Below are positions 45,047 through 53,424 of a stretch of 64,000 nucleotides of DNA, in pieces. Each line of letters opens with the position of its first letter. The first letter of the stretch is position 1. This stretch comes from Terriglobus sp. RCC_193 (GTDB taxonomy: Bacteria; Acidobacteriota; Terriglobia; Terriglobales; Acidobacteriaceae). The position numbers and the translations under genes are program-made. The notes under the pieces were generated by a model. The model saw only the letters and a list, made by a program, of their open reading frames with translations, was not told where the DNA came from and ran no database searches. The stretch is from NCBI RefSeq assembly GCF_041355105.1, contig NZ_JBFUPK010000002.1, positions 310,001 through 374,000 of the forward strand, read 5' to 3'.

Positions 45047-45375
45047 GCGGCCTCCTGATCTGCTTCTGCGATGAGGGCGCGGCCCAGCTCCGTGGCAAAG
45101 TACCTGAGCTGCTCCGTCTGCGCGATGAGGGCGGTGCTGTCGGCGAGGTGATGGCTGTTCAGAGACAGGTAGACCGTCCAGGCCACGGCGTGGCCAAGGG
45201 GTGCGTCTATGCCTAATGCTTCGGCCATCAACTCGCCGATCTCGCCCATGCGGCGTCCGCCATGCTGTGACGCGATGCGTAGCCATAGCAGGCCCAAGCG
45301 CCGTTTGTCGCGCGGCTCAATGTTCACGCGTGCCGGTTTGCCGATGTGCCAGCGTGTGACTTCGAGGCGGCTCAT
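45043..45375 (-). CDS. Phage protein, 110 aa
   Basis: MSRLEVTRWHIGKPARVNIEPRDKRR starts in ATGA overlap with the previous gene and ends in ATGA overlap with the next. A helical C-terminal part (STALIAQTEQLRYFATELGRALIAEA) follows a mixed N-terminus. Function unknown. Confidence 0.6.
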   Translation of the reverse strand: MSRLEVTRWHIGKPARVNIEPRDKRRLGLLWLRIASQHGGRRMGEIGELMAEALGIDAPLGHAVAWTVYLSLNSHHLADSTALIAQTEQLRYFATELGRALIAEADQEAA

Positions 45376-45767
45376 GCAGCACTTCCTTCCATGGCACAGC
45401 CGAGACGTAAGCGTGCTTCCTCTGGTGTTACAGGCTGCGGATACTTACGGCTGAAGGTGGGAGTAGAACCATGGCAGCGACCGCACAGCACTGCGTCCCG
45501 CTGCGGAAGAGTGCAGGTGCGGCCACGCTTTGAATGCAGAAAGAAACTCATTCCGCAGACCGTCTCCGCGATCATGCGTTCCGGCGAATCCAGCCGGATC
45601 AGCGAATCATAAGTAGCCCGATACCAATACATCTTCACGCCAGCCGTGCGATGCATGAGGTGTGCGTTTCCACCAGTTCCGTGGACGTACGGAGGAAACG
45701 ACTTTGCGTTTGTCCAGCCGAAGGCCGGATCACGGAAGTCGGGACGTCCAAGGATTATGTCGCTCAT
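45372..45767 (-). CDS. Phage protein with Cys motif, 131 aa
   Basis: MSDIILGRPDFRDPAFGWTNAKS starts in ATGA overlap with the methyltransferase gene. The sequence carries YWYRATYDSLIRLDSPERM and a single CGRCHG near residue 97, a possible metal site. Function not recognised. Confidence 0.6.
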   Translation of the reverse strand: MSDIILGRPDFRDPAFGWTNAKSFPPYVHGTGGNAHLMHRTAGVKMYWYRATYDSLIRLDSPERMIAETVCGMSFFLHSKRGRTCTLPQRDAVLCGRCHGSTPTFSRKYPQPVTPEEARLRLGCAMEGSAA

Positions 45768-46450
45768 GCTGCAACCTCCGGCATCTGTCCTCGATGGCTC
45801 ATTGCTGCGATGGCCTGCTGGCCGATGTACTCGGCATAGGCGGGGGGGATTGCCTGTGCAAGTTCCTTGCGGGACATCCACGAAATGCCCATGGCCTTGC
45901 GCCACAGATCGACGTTGTCACCCTTGCCGCGACCGTTGCCGTAGCAACCGACCACGCGAGACCTGTTGCCTTGAAGACGTGCGAGTGGTGGAAACTCGAC
46001 CTTCTGCGTTTCGTGACGGCATGCAAGTCCAAGTAAGAGGAAATTGGCTTCAAACAGACGGTGCCGCTCCACCAGTAATCCGAATGAAGAACCGCAGAGC
46101 ATCACCGGGTTCCGCAGCGGACTTCCGACGACGTTCTCAATGACATACAGAGCATTCGTCTGCTGAAGCCTGCGACGCACTGCATCGACAAGGTCTGGAT
46201 GATTCTTTTGACGTCCCTGCGCTTTGAGAAGTCCGCGATTCATGCGCATGTACGTCTGGCATGGTGGGCTTGCCCAGACGAAGTCATAGCCGGTGAGCGG
46301 AAACTCCATTGCATTGGCAACGTGAAACTCATCACCGCAGTAGTTCGGCTGGTCCTTGATATCGACGCCCGTGACATGGAAGCCAGCGGCCTGCAGGCCA
46401 CGCGTCGCGCCACCAGCACAGCAGAAGAGGTCGAGTGCACGTAGCTTCAT
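45764..46450 (-). CDS. C5 cytosine DNA methyltransferase
   Basis: A compact 228-residue methyltransferase that adds a methyl group to cytosine C5. Motif I is DLFCCAGGATRGL, motif IV with the catalytic Cys is WASPPCQTYM, motif VI ENV lies in YVIENVVGSPL, motif VIII is VERHRLF, and the late motif X region is MSRKELAQAIPPAYAEYIGQQ. Length is near the lower limit, so the target-recognition part is short. Start MKLRALDL lies just after AAAGGGG and overlaps the preceding gene by 4 bases. Likely protects phage DNA from restriction. Confidence 0.88.
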   Translation of the reverse strand: MKLRALDLFCCAGGATRGLQAAGFHVTGVDIKDQPNYCGDEFHVANAMEFPLTGYDFVWASPPCQTYMRMNRGLLKAQGRQKNHPDLVDAVRRRLQQTNALYVIENVVGSPLRNPVMLCGSSFGLLVERHRLFEANFLLLGLACRHETQKVEFPPLARLQGNRSRVVGCYGNGRGKGDNVDLWRKAMGISWMSRKELAQAIPPAYAEYIGQQAIAAMSHRGQMPEVAA

Positions 46451-46599
46451 TTCCATCCCCTTTCCGTGAGGTATCCAGCAGCGAAAATCAACACGCCAGC
46501 TCCTAGCCCACATTCGAAGAGGACGCCACCTGGAAGGGACGCGACAAGTATGAGGAGGATCGCGATCATAATCAGAGGAAGGACGATCAATAGCTTCAC
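46447..46599 (-). CDS. Small membrane protein, 50 aa
   Basis: GTG start overlapping the preceding stop (GTGA). The sequence has two hydrophobic stretches: LLIVLPLIMIAILLILVASL, then LFECGLGAGVLIFAAGYL. The stop overlaps the methyltransferase ATG. Overlap on both sides supports a real coupled gene. Function unknown; holin-like size. Confidence 0.6.
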   Translation of the reverse strand: MKLLIVLPLIMIAILLILVASLPGGVLFECGLGAGVLIFAAGYLTERGWK

Positions 46600-47012
46600 T
46601 GAGGCTCCTTGTTAAAGCGGCTTTCGATGTGCTTCACGATGCTGTCCGCTGCTGTGGTGATGGCGTTGTGGATGTCCAACGGCTCGTCGTAGCAATCGTT
46701 CGCAAGTGACCAGTCGGCGTGAAGATTGCGATCCAGAACGATGACGACGGCTGCATTCTGCGCGGCAGCAAACTGATGAATCGGCTGCGACATGCGCGTC
46801 TTCTCTTTGCGGCGGCCCTCAAGCACCGGGCATGAGGAGTTGTGTGGCGTCGTCTCTTCGTTGTCGGCGTTCATTGGATCGAAGTAGATGTCCTTCTGAT
46901 ACGTCGTCTTCCAGTGCTCGATAGGCTGTTTGCACAGCTTGCACTGACGGCGTTCCATCAGCTTGTAGCCAGCGCGCCTGATCTCAAGCAACGTGGTGGG
47001 AAAGCCGCTCAT
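46596..47012 (-). CDS. Phage protein with Cys/His metal motif, 138 aa
   Basis: Starts MSGFPTTLLEIRRAGYKLMERRQCKLCKQPIEHWKTTYQ; CKLCKQPIEHW with a later HNSSCPV gives CxxC...H...C, a zinc-finger-like arrangement. The C-terminal half is an unrelated helical segment (HNAITTAADSIVKHIESRF). ATGA overlap with the upstream gene. Function unknown. Confidence 0.6.
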   Translation of the reverse strand: MSGFPTTLLEIRRAGYKLMERRQCKLCKQPIEHWKTTYQKDIYFDPMNADNEETTPHNSSCPVLEGRRKEKTRMSQPIHQFAAAQNAAVVIVLDRNLHADWSLANDCYDEPLDIHNAITTAADSIVKHIESRFNKEPQ

Positions 47013-47443
47013 CGCGAGACTCCTTCCTGAACGACACTCAACATGCGCGTCAATGAATCGACGAGTTCCTGCTGGTCCAGCAGCGTACTGGCAGAACGCA
47101 CCATGGCCTGTGCCTGACGGATGAGAACTTCTGCGGCATGGCGGCGCTCTTCGTGTGTCTGCGCGAGGAAGTAGCCACCATGCTCCGCGCTACGCGATGC
47201 GCAGACGGGAATACAGTAGGGCGTGTTTCGCAGCTCTGAAACGAGTTGCTTCACGCCACGCGGTGTCGTGCCGAGGCGCTGGGCCAATTCGCGCAGGGTG
47301 ACGGTGTGTTCCGCGCCATAGTGGCGTTGCAGGAGTTCGAGCAGCCGCCGCTGGTCTGGCGATAGCGGCTGCTCGAAATCGGTGCGCGAGACGAGGTTCA
47401 CTCGTTCGCGGGTGCGGTCGGATTGGAAAAGCAGATCATTCAT
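47009..47443 (-). CDS. Helix-turn-helix protein, 144 aa
   Basis: MNDLLFQSDRTRERVNLVSRT follows GGGAGAACGCAGC. The middle has LSPDQRRLLELLQRHYGAEHTVTLRELAQRLGTTPRGVKQLVSELRN, a winged helix. C-terminal helices follow (RRHAAEVLIRQAQAMVRS). It may regulate early genes. Family not certain. Confidence 0.65.
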   Translation of the reverse strand: MNDLLFQSDRTRERVNLVSRTDFEQPLSPDQRRLLELLQRHYGAEHTVTLRELAQRLGTTPRGVKQLVSELRNTPYCIPVCASRSAEHGGYFLAQTHEERRHAAEVLIRQAQAMVRSASTLLDQQELVDSLTRMLSVVQEGVSR

Positions 47444-47472
47444 TGCTGCGTTCTCCCTAAAGAGGTGATCTG

Positions 47473-47721
47473 TTAAACGTGCGGTTGGAACCACGCGGTG
47501 ATCTTGCGAGCGACGTATCCGTCACTGAAGCCGAACGGATGCTTGAGGATGGTGAGGGTGAGCTGTGACGTCTCCGGGTTGTAGGCGTAGCCCACGGCAG
47601 CGCCGAAGTGCTGGATGGTGCCTTCGTTGCCAACGACTGGATGGCCGATCTCCTGCGCGACGTCGCTGCAGCGTTCGGCGAACTCTTCTGGGGTTACGGT
47701 GTAGGTGAGAGGCTGTGACAT
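47473..47721 (-). CDS. Small phage protein, 82 aa
   Basis: MSQPLTYTVTPEEFAERCSDVAQ starts directly after the TAG of the 42-residue gene. It has a beta-type C-terminus (GYAYNPETSQLTLTILKHPFGF). No family recognised; position in the operon supports expression. Confidence 0.6.
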   Translation of the reverse strand: MSQPLTYTVTPEEFAERCSDVAQEIGHPVVGNEGTIQHFGAAVGYAYNPETSQLTLTILKHPFGFSDGYVARKITAWFQPHV

Positions 47722-47850
47722 CTACTTTCCTTTCCTGTGTTCGCGGCACCATGTCCGCCATTCCTTGTCGATCTCGGCTTGCGTGGTGTTGGCGTTTTCG
47801 TACAAGAGCCACATCCGAGCGAAGTCTTCGTAAGCGAGACCGCCGATCAT
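47722..47850 (-). CDS. Very small phage protein, 42 aa
   Basis: MIGGLAYEDFARMWLLYENAN starts in ATGA overlap with the preceding gene and continues with a charged, Trp-rich tail (EWRTWCREHRKGK). It fills the interval between two coupled genes, which supports it. Function unknown. Confidence 0.55.
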   Translation of the reverse strand: MIGGLAYEDFARMWLLYENANTTQAEIDKEWRTWCREHRKGK

Positions 47851-48056
47851 CGCTTCAACGGGTTTGCTTCGCATTGGCCGGTGGCAATCATGCGATCTAT
47901 GAACTTGCCGCCTGCCGGGTTTAGTTCGCGCCAGCGGATGTCACAGGCCTCTTCGATCTCGATCAGCAGGGATTCATAGTCGAGGCGGACAAGCTCCTCT
48001 TTCTTTCTGTCCAGCAGCGTCTTGACCTCTTCGATTGCGTTCGTAAGTTTGGACAT
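47847..48056 (-). CDS. Small helical phage protein, 69 aa
   Basis: MSKLTNAIEEVKTLLDRKKEELVRLDYESLL is a helical, charged N-terminus; the rest has ACDIRWRELNPAGG. It begins immediately after the upstream stop. A coiled-coil-like interaction protein is possible; function unknown. Confidence 0.6.
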   Translation of the reverse strand: MSKLTNAIEEVKTLLDRKKEELVRLDYESLLIEIEEACDIRWRELNPAGGKFIDRMIATGQCEANPLKR

Positions 48057-48449
48057 CTATGCCTCCGCTGTTTGTGCTCCGTTGAAGTAGGCGCGCTCGA
48101 TGCACTTGCGCTGTGGGTGGTGACGGAGTGGCGCATCCATACGCGCGGTGTTGCGCTGGATCAGCAGCTCCGCACCGGCGACGATGCGTTCCAGTGGATT
48201 GCGGATCGCAGCAAGCATGACCTCGGCTTCTTCCGCCTCGGCATAACGGTTAATCGAACGCTCGCAGACCTCCGCGCGTTCCGAGGGCGCAAGGCTCTCC
48301 CACCAGGCGTCGATCATGCCGATGGTCATGCGGTGCGTGATCGGGCCGTCTTCAAGCACGGTGTAGACCGCGTTGGGATTGCCGTCGCGTTTGTCAGTGC
48401 CATCGGGCAGGCGCATGGATTGGGTCAGGGCTGAGGCGATGGTGTTCAA
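48057..48449 (-). CDS. Phage protein, 130 aa, TTG start
   Basis: TTG at 48449 overlaps the previous stop (TTGA) and has AGGAGGTG five bases before it, so it is the true start. Sequence: LNTIASALTQSMRLPDGTDK, then DAWWESLAPSERAEVCERSINRYAEAEE and ERIVAGAELLIQR. Helical, unknown function. Most of its neighbours start with ATG, so TTG may reduce its level. Confidence 0.6.
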   Translation of the reverse strand: MNTIASALTQSMRLPDGTDKRDGNPNAVYTVLEDGPITHRMTIGMIDAWWESLAPSERAEVCERSINRYAEAEEAEVMLAAIRNPLERIVAGAELLIQRNTARMDAPLRHHPQRKCIERAYFNGAQTAEA

Positions 48450-48652
48450 GCTGCCACCTCCTCTGGAAGCTGCGTGATGGCAACGTCGGCGAGCTGCTCG
48501 ATGTAGCTGCCGGTCTGCGAGAGTGCCTGCAGGTGGGAGTGGGCTTCGTCGTGACGATTCGCATCCATCAGCATCTTCGAGAGAGTTGCGAGACTCTTTG
48601 CCCGATCTGCGGATTCGATGATCGTTTGCAGTCGTTCCTGTTGTGACATCAT
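48446..48652 (-). CDS. Small phage protein, 68 aa
   Basis: MMSQQERLQTIIESADRAKSLA starts in ATGA overlap with its upstream gene. Helical (TLSKMLMDANRHDEAHSHLQALSQ). Similar size and style to the two genes before it, which may be diverged copies of each other. Function unknown. Confidence 0.6.
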   Translation of the reverse strand: MMSQQERLQTIIESADRAKSLATLSKMLMDANRHDEAHSHLQALSQTGSYIEQLADVAITQLPEEVAA

Positions 48653-48882
48653 GCTGTCCTCCGGTGCGCCTGGTCGGCGGCCTTGGTGGTGTAGTGTTCG
48701 CGGAGTACCGCGAGCTGCAGTTCAACGCTTCGCATGGACGCGATGGCGGTCTTACAGCAGCGCAGGACGTCCTCTGGATCGGAGTGGCGGTTGCATACCG
48801 CTGCGTTCACGAGAGTCAGCGACTCCGTCATTGCAGCGGCCTCGCTCAATGCGTCTTCGGCGTGGTGGCGAAGGCTCCTCAT
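48649..48882 (-). CDS. Small phage protein, 77 aa
   Basis: MRSLRHHAEDALSEAAAMTESLTLVN starts in ATGA overlap. Helical, with VLRCCKTAIASMRSVELQLAVLREHY. It resembles the neighbours in size and helical content. Function unknown. Confidence 0.6.
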   Translation of the reverse strand: MRSLRHHAEDALSEAAAMTESLTLVNAAVCNRHSDPEDVLRCCKTAIASMRSVELQLAVLREHYTTKAADQAHRRTA

Positions 48883-49094
48883 GCTGCTGCCTGCAGTTCC
48901 TTGTCCCGGAGTTCGGGACGGCTGATGAAGGCGTGGGTGGCGGCGAGCCGTGCATAGGCACGGGCCTGATCTAGGTACTCTTCTGCTCCGGCGAGGTTGC
49001 CATCGTCCATGCGCAGCTTCGACATGAAGATGTGGTCGCCTGCATCGCCGCCGATGGCACCCGCCTCTTTGGCGTGGAACTCGGGAATGGTCAT
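48879..49094 (-). CDS. Small phage protein, 71 aa
   Basis: MTIPEFHAKEAGAIGGDAGDHI starts in ATGA overlap. Later segment GNLAGAEEYLDQARAYARLAATHAF is helical and TPR-like in spacing only. Function unknown. Confidence 0.6.
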   Translation of the reverse strand: MTIPEFHAKEAGAIGGDAGDHIFMSKLRMDDGNLAGAEEYLDQARAYARLAATHAFISRPELRDKELQAAA

Positions 49095-49663
49095 GCCGCC
49101 ACCGCTTTCTTGGCGCGGGGCTTCCGTTGCTTCGCCTCTTTTTCACGCAAGGACACCTTCACGCGCGGCGCGGAGCTGCTGACCTTGATGCATTCGGCGA
49201 ATGCAGCCTTCAGCTTCGTGCGAAGATGCTTCGGTAGATCAGCCGTCCGAAATACTTCCTCTGCACCTGCGACCAGCTCGTGCTTGATGCGCTCGCTGAA
49301 GATGCGTGAGAACAGATCGGCACGGTCATGTTCAAGTAACAAGAAACGCAGGTTGTTGATCTTCTCTTCGTCCAAGCTGGTGGTGGTAACGTCCGTGACC
49401 ATCGCCGTATTCAACGCGCCTTCGATAATGCGCGAGTGCTCCGATCCAGCAGCAAACTGCCCCCAACCTTTGACCAGGATGATGACGCGGTCCTTCGCGT
49501 CCTTCTCTTCCTTCGTTGCCGATGTCTTTGCTTCCGCTGCGAACTGATAGGACCGCAGGATAATGTCCGTCTGTTCCGGCGTTGGGCCTTTGGCGACATC
49601 GATAATGACTGGCTCCGGTGCGGCCATCGTCTCTGCGTTGATTGTGTGCATGGTGCTGTTCAT
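49091..49663 (-). CDS. Early phage protein of unknown function, 190 aa
   Basis: MNSTMHTINAETMAAPEPVIID starts in ATGA overlap with the small membrane gene, with a GGAGG upstream. The C-terminus is strongly basic (EKEAKQRKPRAKKAVAA). The central RVIILVKGWGQFAAGSEHS and NNLRFLLLEHDRADLFSRIF segments show alternating helices. It takes the place of genes after B in Mu-like phages, but I do not recognise it. Confidence 0.6.
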   Translation of the reverse strand: MNSTMHTINAETMAAPEPVIIDVAKGPTPEQTDIILRSYQFAAEAKTSATKEEKDAKDRVIILVKGWGQFAAGSEHSRIIEGALNTAMVTDVTTTSLDEEKINNLRFLLLEHDRADLFSRIFSERIKHELVAGAEEVFRTADLPKHLRTKLKAAFAECIKVSSSAPRVKVSLREKEAKQRKPRAKKAVAA

Positions 49664-49836
49664 CGTTCCTCCGGGTAGTGGTGCTGCGTTGGTGTCTGGT
49701 ATGGATGGGTGCAGTCGTAATCGAAAGCCTGGACAAAGCCCTGAATCACGGAAGCCATGACGAGGGCGATGAGACACATCCAGACGAAGTTGATCGCGAG
49801 ATCACAGAGCGTCTTTTTTGCAGGAACTGGTTTCAT
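49660..49836 (-). CDS. Small membrane protein after MuB, 58 aa
   Basis: MKPVPAKKTLCDLAINFVWMCLIALVMASVIQGFVQ has one hydrophobic helix; the rest is polar (YDCTHPYQTPTQ). Both ends overlap neighbours by 4 bases (ATGA), a strong sign of a real gene. Function unknown. Confidence 0.65.
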   Translation of the reverse strand: MKPVPAKKTLCDLAINFVWMCLIALVMASVIQGFVQAFDYDCTHPYQTPTQHHYPEER

Positions 49837-50810
49837 TGCACGGAACCTTTCTGCGCAAGCTCCGCGCGTGTGGAGTTCATGGCCTTGAAGAGGCGACGGA
49901 CATTGATGTAGGGCGTGCCGTGGCGATAGATATCCGGCACCGAGGAGTGATCGACGAGCGCCTGACGCTGGCGCTGAGACAGGTTCGGCATCTCGGCCTG
50001 GACGATGCTCATGGCGCTGGCGGCGCTGACACCGGAAAGCTCGACATTGGCTTCAATGCGAGAGTTGAGCTGTTCGAGGATGGGTGCCTGCTGGTTGAGG
50101 ATCGTTGCGAGGCGATGGCTTCCCATCAGCAACACGCCGACGCGGAGGCCAGTCTCTGGATCGTGTAGCTCGCGGAGAGCCTCCAGTGCGTCCAGGGAGA
50201 GCAACTGTGCTTCGTCTACCGCGAGTAGAACCCGGTGCGGACGGAGCGCGAGACGCAGGCCGTTGAGGCAACTTGCCGTCGTCATGCCGCCGGGTGCGCC
50301 TGTGGTGAAGCAGATGCGGCGTAGCAGCTCACGCGGCCCCATCCTTGCGGATGAGCGGATGTAGAAGGCGCGTTCGTTGTCATCCAGTTGCAGATGGGCA
50401 GCGTTGAAGTCTTCCACCATGCGCCGGGTAACAAACGTCTTCTGCGACCCCGGAGGCCCATAGATAAGAGCCATTGCGCTGTTCGCGTGGCAGAACGAGA
50501 ACCACTTGCGTAACGTGGCTACGTTCTCTGTCTGATATAGCTCTCCGCGTGTGGCCTGTGTGATCGCCAGCGGATAACGCTCAAACATGGTTTCGAGGTC
50601 GCGGCGGATGAGCAGATCGGAATCGGCTGTCTGCTCATACTTGTCCTTGGAAAACCGCTCGACACTGACGCGGCCACGTCCGCAAAGCATGGCGACCTGA
50701 TCCCACGTCAGGTTGCCGTGTTCCTTATAGGCAACCAGCTTCTGACGCGTGGTCATGCTCTTTGGCAGAGATGATTCAAGGCTTTGTTTCAACTCTTCAG
50801 TGATGCGCAC
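49833..50810 (-). CDS. MuB-like transposition ATPase
   Basis: A 325-residue AAA+ protein that selects target DNA and stimulates the transposase. The N-terminal part (about 15-60) is a helix-turn-helix (MTTRQKLVAYKEHGNLTWDQVAMLCGRG). Walker A is GPPGSQKT (about residue 117), with Gln where Gly is usual, Walker B LLAVDEAQ (about 198), and sensor-like LLMGSHR. GTG start at 50810; GGAGGAC lies upstream in the transposase gene. Adjacent to the transposase, as in all Mu-like phages. Confidence 0.85.
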   Translation of the reverse strand: MRITEELKQSLESSLPKSMTTRQKLVAYKEHGNLTWDQVAMLCGRGRVSVERFSKDKYEQTADSDLLIRRDLETMFERYPLAITQATRGELYQTENVATLRKWFSFCHANSAMALIYGPPGSQKTFVTRRMVEDFNAAHLQLDDNERAFYIRSSARMGPRELLRRICFTTGAPGGMTTASCLNGLRLALRPHRVLLAVDEAQLLSLDALEALRELHDPETGLRVGVLLMGSHRLATILNQQAPILEQLNSRIEANVELSGVSAASAMSIVQAEMPNLSQRQRQALVDHSSVPDIYRHGTPYINVRRLFKAMNSTRAELAQKGSVQ

Positions 50811-52934
50811 TTAGTCCTCCATCGCAGCGATCATGGCTGCCACGTCATGCGCACACATCGGCGCTGCCGCCTGCGGGGCGATCTTGCGTGGCTGTTTGGG
50901 TTGAGTGATGAGGCCAGCGATATCCGGCCCCGGCGTGGTGGGAACGTTTTCAGCGAGCAGCTCAAGGCGTGTCTTCGCGCCAAGGATGCGTCCGGTGCGC
51001 TGGATGGAGGCGAGCTTGTCCTTGCTGGCGCGGAGCGAGCCACGGGCGCGCTGCATGCCCTGCGCGATCTTTGCCTGCGTCTCTTGGTCGTGCGGAGCGA
51101 AGTTAAGCTTCTCCTGTTTGACCAGGACACACAGGACGCGACCGCGTTCGTCCGCGATGGCGACGGAGCTGCGGTCCAGTGAGTCGTACAACACCTGGAC
51201 CTTGCTGCGGTCATCGCTACCGCCGGAGAGCGCCAACATCACCGAGGTTGCATGTGCATCGTCATACGCGGCGATGTAGCGTTCGCCATGCATGTCGATG
51301 CCGCCACGAATTACCGAGCGGATGGCGCGTTCTTCGAACGTGCCGGCAAGCTCCACGGCAAGCGGCCTCGGACGCTGGCGAGGGTTGCGTTCTGCTTTGA
51401 AGACTTCTGCAGGCGAGCGGCGATCCATGCCTTCCGCATCCATCGGCTGCTGATGGTGCCAGTCCACCCATGCAGAGAAGCCCTTGATGTAGTCGCTGGC
51501 GAGTGGAAGATGGGAGCGCTCTGGCTCGCCATCCTTCACCGCCTTGTCATGGTGCGCCATGGTGTGGCCGGAAATCTCCGGGCGAAGGTGCGGAGCGCCG
51601 CCCGTGTACGCCTTCGTCCACATCGTGTCGTACTGCTCATGCACGGTGCGGAACTGACGCTCGACATGCTTCGATTGCGGATGATTCGGAATGCAGTGCG
51701 TGACGCTCATGCCAAGGCGCGCAAGGATGCCGAGACGCATCTCCATCTCGGAGATGTCATCAAAGATGGTGGTGAGGTCGGCACCGGGCTGCACCATGTG
51801 GCCGCGCAGTGCGCCGCGTGCTACCTTCCGATACGCCTTGCCGTTGTCGCAATAGAACTGCTCTGCAGGACCGTGCGCGAGGACAGCGTTGCGGAGCGCC
51901 GCGCCGATGGGAACGCTGGACTCTTCCACGCCCCAGCACCATCCCACGAAGTAGCGGCTGCGGTAGTCCACGATGGCAGAGAGCTGCAGGCGAATCTTCT
52001 GATTTTTCGGAATCCAGTCGAAGACATCGTTCTGCGTGAAGACGTCGGCCTTCATTGTGTCTGCGATCCAAACCTGATTCGCGTATTCCGTGTAGGCGCG
52101 CTGGAGGTACGGCATGACGATGTCGCCATACTTCTTCTCTCCCTTGCGTGCGAGTTCCTTCAGGTCTTTGTCAGCGGCATCAAGGAAGCGCCGGATGGTG
52201 TCATAGCTGGGCAGATCGGCCAGCCCAAGTCCAAGACGCCATCCCTGCTGGCGCAGTGCGCGTTCCGCTGCACGAGCGCTGACGTGTGTGCCATCCGCGT
52301 AGCCAGTGAACGCGACCAGGGCGGCAGCGTCCGGGTGTTCGCTGAAAAAGCGGCTCTGACCGGCATCCTTGCGCGGCTTCTTCGCGAGGTTGGCTTCTCC
52401 ACCTTCGCGGTAGCGCTTGAGCATGCGCTTAACGGTGCTGTCGCTCATGCCACGCTGCTCGGCCAGCCACTGGATCATGTCGGTCTGTGTGCGTACCGCA
52501 GCACCACTCAGCAGACGCAGGCCAAGCCGCTTGTCTGGATAGTTGATCCAGTCGAGCAGCGGAGCCAGAACCTCGCGGCGCTCTGCAGCTTCGCGCGCGG
52601 CGGTGTCATTCAGGACAACGCGCGGAGCCACAGGCAGTGGGCGTGGCTGCATGAATGTCGCCAGTGCGAGCTGTGCCGGTTCCTCGACCTGCAGCTTGCG
52701 CTGCTCGACCTCATAGCGTTCGCGTGCCTTGGGTGGCAACGAGGCAACCGCAAACTCCAACTGCGTCCAGCGGCCATTCCGTTCGCCGGTCTCGCGTGTG
52801 CGGACATTGCCTCTACGCACTTGTTCTGAAAGCCAGCGACGGTCCCACTCGGAAAGCCGGAGGAAGTCTTCCCGGGATATCCAGCGTTCGGGCGTTGGTA
52901 GAAGGTGGGGTTGCAGGGATGGGAGACTAGCCAA
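50811..52934 (-). CDS. MuA-like DDE transposase
   Basis: A 707-residue transposase. TTG at 52934 is the start, with AGGAGGTGGAGA right before it. The N-terminal end-binding part contains WISREDFLRLSEWDRRWLSEQVRRG, the Mu N-terminal domain. A second helical DNA-binding part follows. The DDE catalytic core shows Asp in VWIADTMKADVF, Asp in EQFYCDNGKAY and Glu in SKHVERQFRTV. A C-terminal domain that contacts MuB follows. It carries out replicative transposition of the prophage. Confidence 0.9.
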   Translation of the reverse strand: MASLPSLQPHLLPTPERWISREDFLRLSEWDRRWLSEQVRRGNVRTRETGERNGRWTQLEFAVASLPPKARERYEVEQRKLQVEEPAQLALATFMQPRPLPVAPRVVLNDTAAREAAERREVLAPLLDWINYPDKRLGLRLLSGAAVRTQTDMIQWLAEQRGMSDSTVKRMLKRYREGGEANLAKKPRKDAGQSRFFSEHPDAAALVAFTGYADGTHVSARAAERALRQQGWRLGLGLADLPSYDTIRRFLDAADKDLKELARKGEKKYGDIVMPYLQRAYTEYANQVWIADTMKADVFTQNDVFDWIPKNQKIRLQLSAIVDYRSRYFVGWCWGVEESSVPIGAALRNAVLAHGPAEQFYCDNGKAYRKVARGALRGHMVQPGADLTTIFDDISEMEMRLGILARLGMSVTHCIPNHPQSKHVERQFRTVHEQYDTMWTKAYTGGAPHLRPEISGHTMAHHDKAVKDGEPERSHLPLASDYIKGFSAWVDWHHQQPMDAEGMDRRSPAEVFKAERNPRQRPRPLAVELAGTFEERAIRSVIRGGIDMHGERYIAAYDDAHATSVMLALSGGSDDRSKVQVLYDSLDRSSVAIADERGRVLCVLVKQEKLNFAPHDQETQAKIAQGMQRARGSLRASKDKLASIQRTGRILGAKTRLELLAENVPTTPGPDIAGLITQPKQPRKIAPQAAAPMCAHDVAAMIAAMED

Positions 52935-53424
52935 TCTCCACCTCCTGCAGCTCACGTTCAAGCGAGGCGATGTTCTGTCCGGCACGTTTCTGGCGAAGGT
53001 ATTCGCGGCCAAGCTCAAGGAGCTGCCAACCGGCGTCATCGATGACGTGGAGGCCGTGGGCTTCTGCGCGGCAGGTCAACAGGCGATCATCGCCCGTGAC
53101 GAAGCAGAAGGCGCGGTCCAGCTCGGCGGGAAAGCGATAGTCGCCGCGCGAATCAGCGGAATACTTATAAAGCTGATTTGCCGTTACCGTAGTACCCGAC
53201 AGCCGGGACATCTCTTCCGCAATCTCTTCGCGGCTTAACGTGCAATTGCGGATAGCTTCGGTAATCACGGCGCGGACCATCGCGCCATCGCTCATGCATC
53301 CAGGCATGACCTCGGCATGGCGACCGAAGAGTTTTTGTTGTGATCCAGCGGCAAAACGTCGTGCGCCTTTTGCCGGAGACACGCGGCTGGAGCGGCCAGC
53401 ATGATGAGTGTGTGAACGATTCAC
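52927..53424 (-). CDS. CII-like regulatory protein of the early operon, 165 aa
   Basis: GTG at 53424 overlaps the Ner-like stop (GTGA) with GGAGCG upstream. After a variable N-terminus it has VRAVITEAIRNCTLSREEIAEEMSRLSGTTVTANQLYKYSADSRG, a helix-turn-helix style region of phage CII-like regulators, then ELDRAFCFVTGDDRLLTCRAEAHGLHVI. It is often found just before the transposase in such phages. A regulator of the early operon is inferred. Confidence 0.6.
   Translation of the reverse strand: MNRSHTHHAGRSSRVSPAKGARRFAAGSQQKLFGRHAEVMPGCMSDGAMVRAVITEAIRNCTLSREEIAEEMSRLSGTTVTANQLYKYSADSRGDYRFPAELDRAFCFVTGDDRLLTCRAEAHGLHVIDDAGWQLLELGREYLRQKRAGQNIASLERELQEVEIG

Noticed and set aside
45764-46450. 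Complete restriction-modification system
   Set aside because: No endonuclease-like gene is adjacent to the C5 methyltransferase; a solitary phage methylase fits better.
51252-52829. A 525-codon open frame antisense to the transposase gene
   Set aside because: The MuA-like frame has all catalytic residues and coupled neighbours; the antisense frame shows nothing recognisable.
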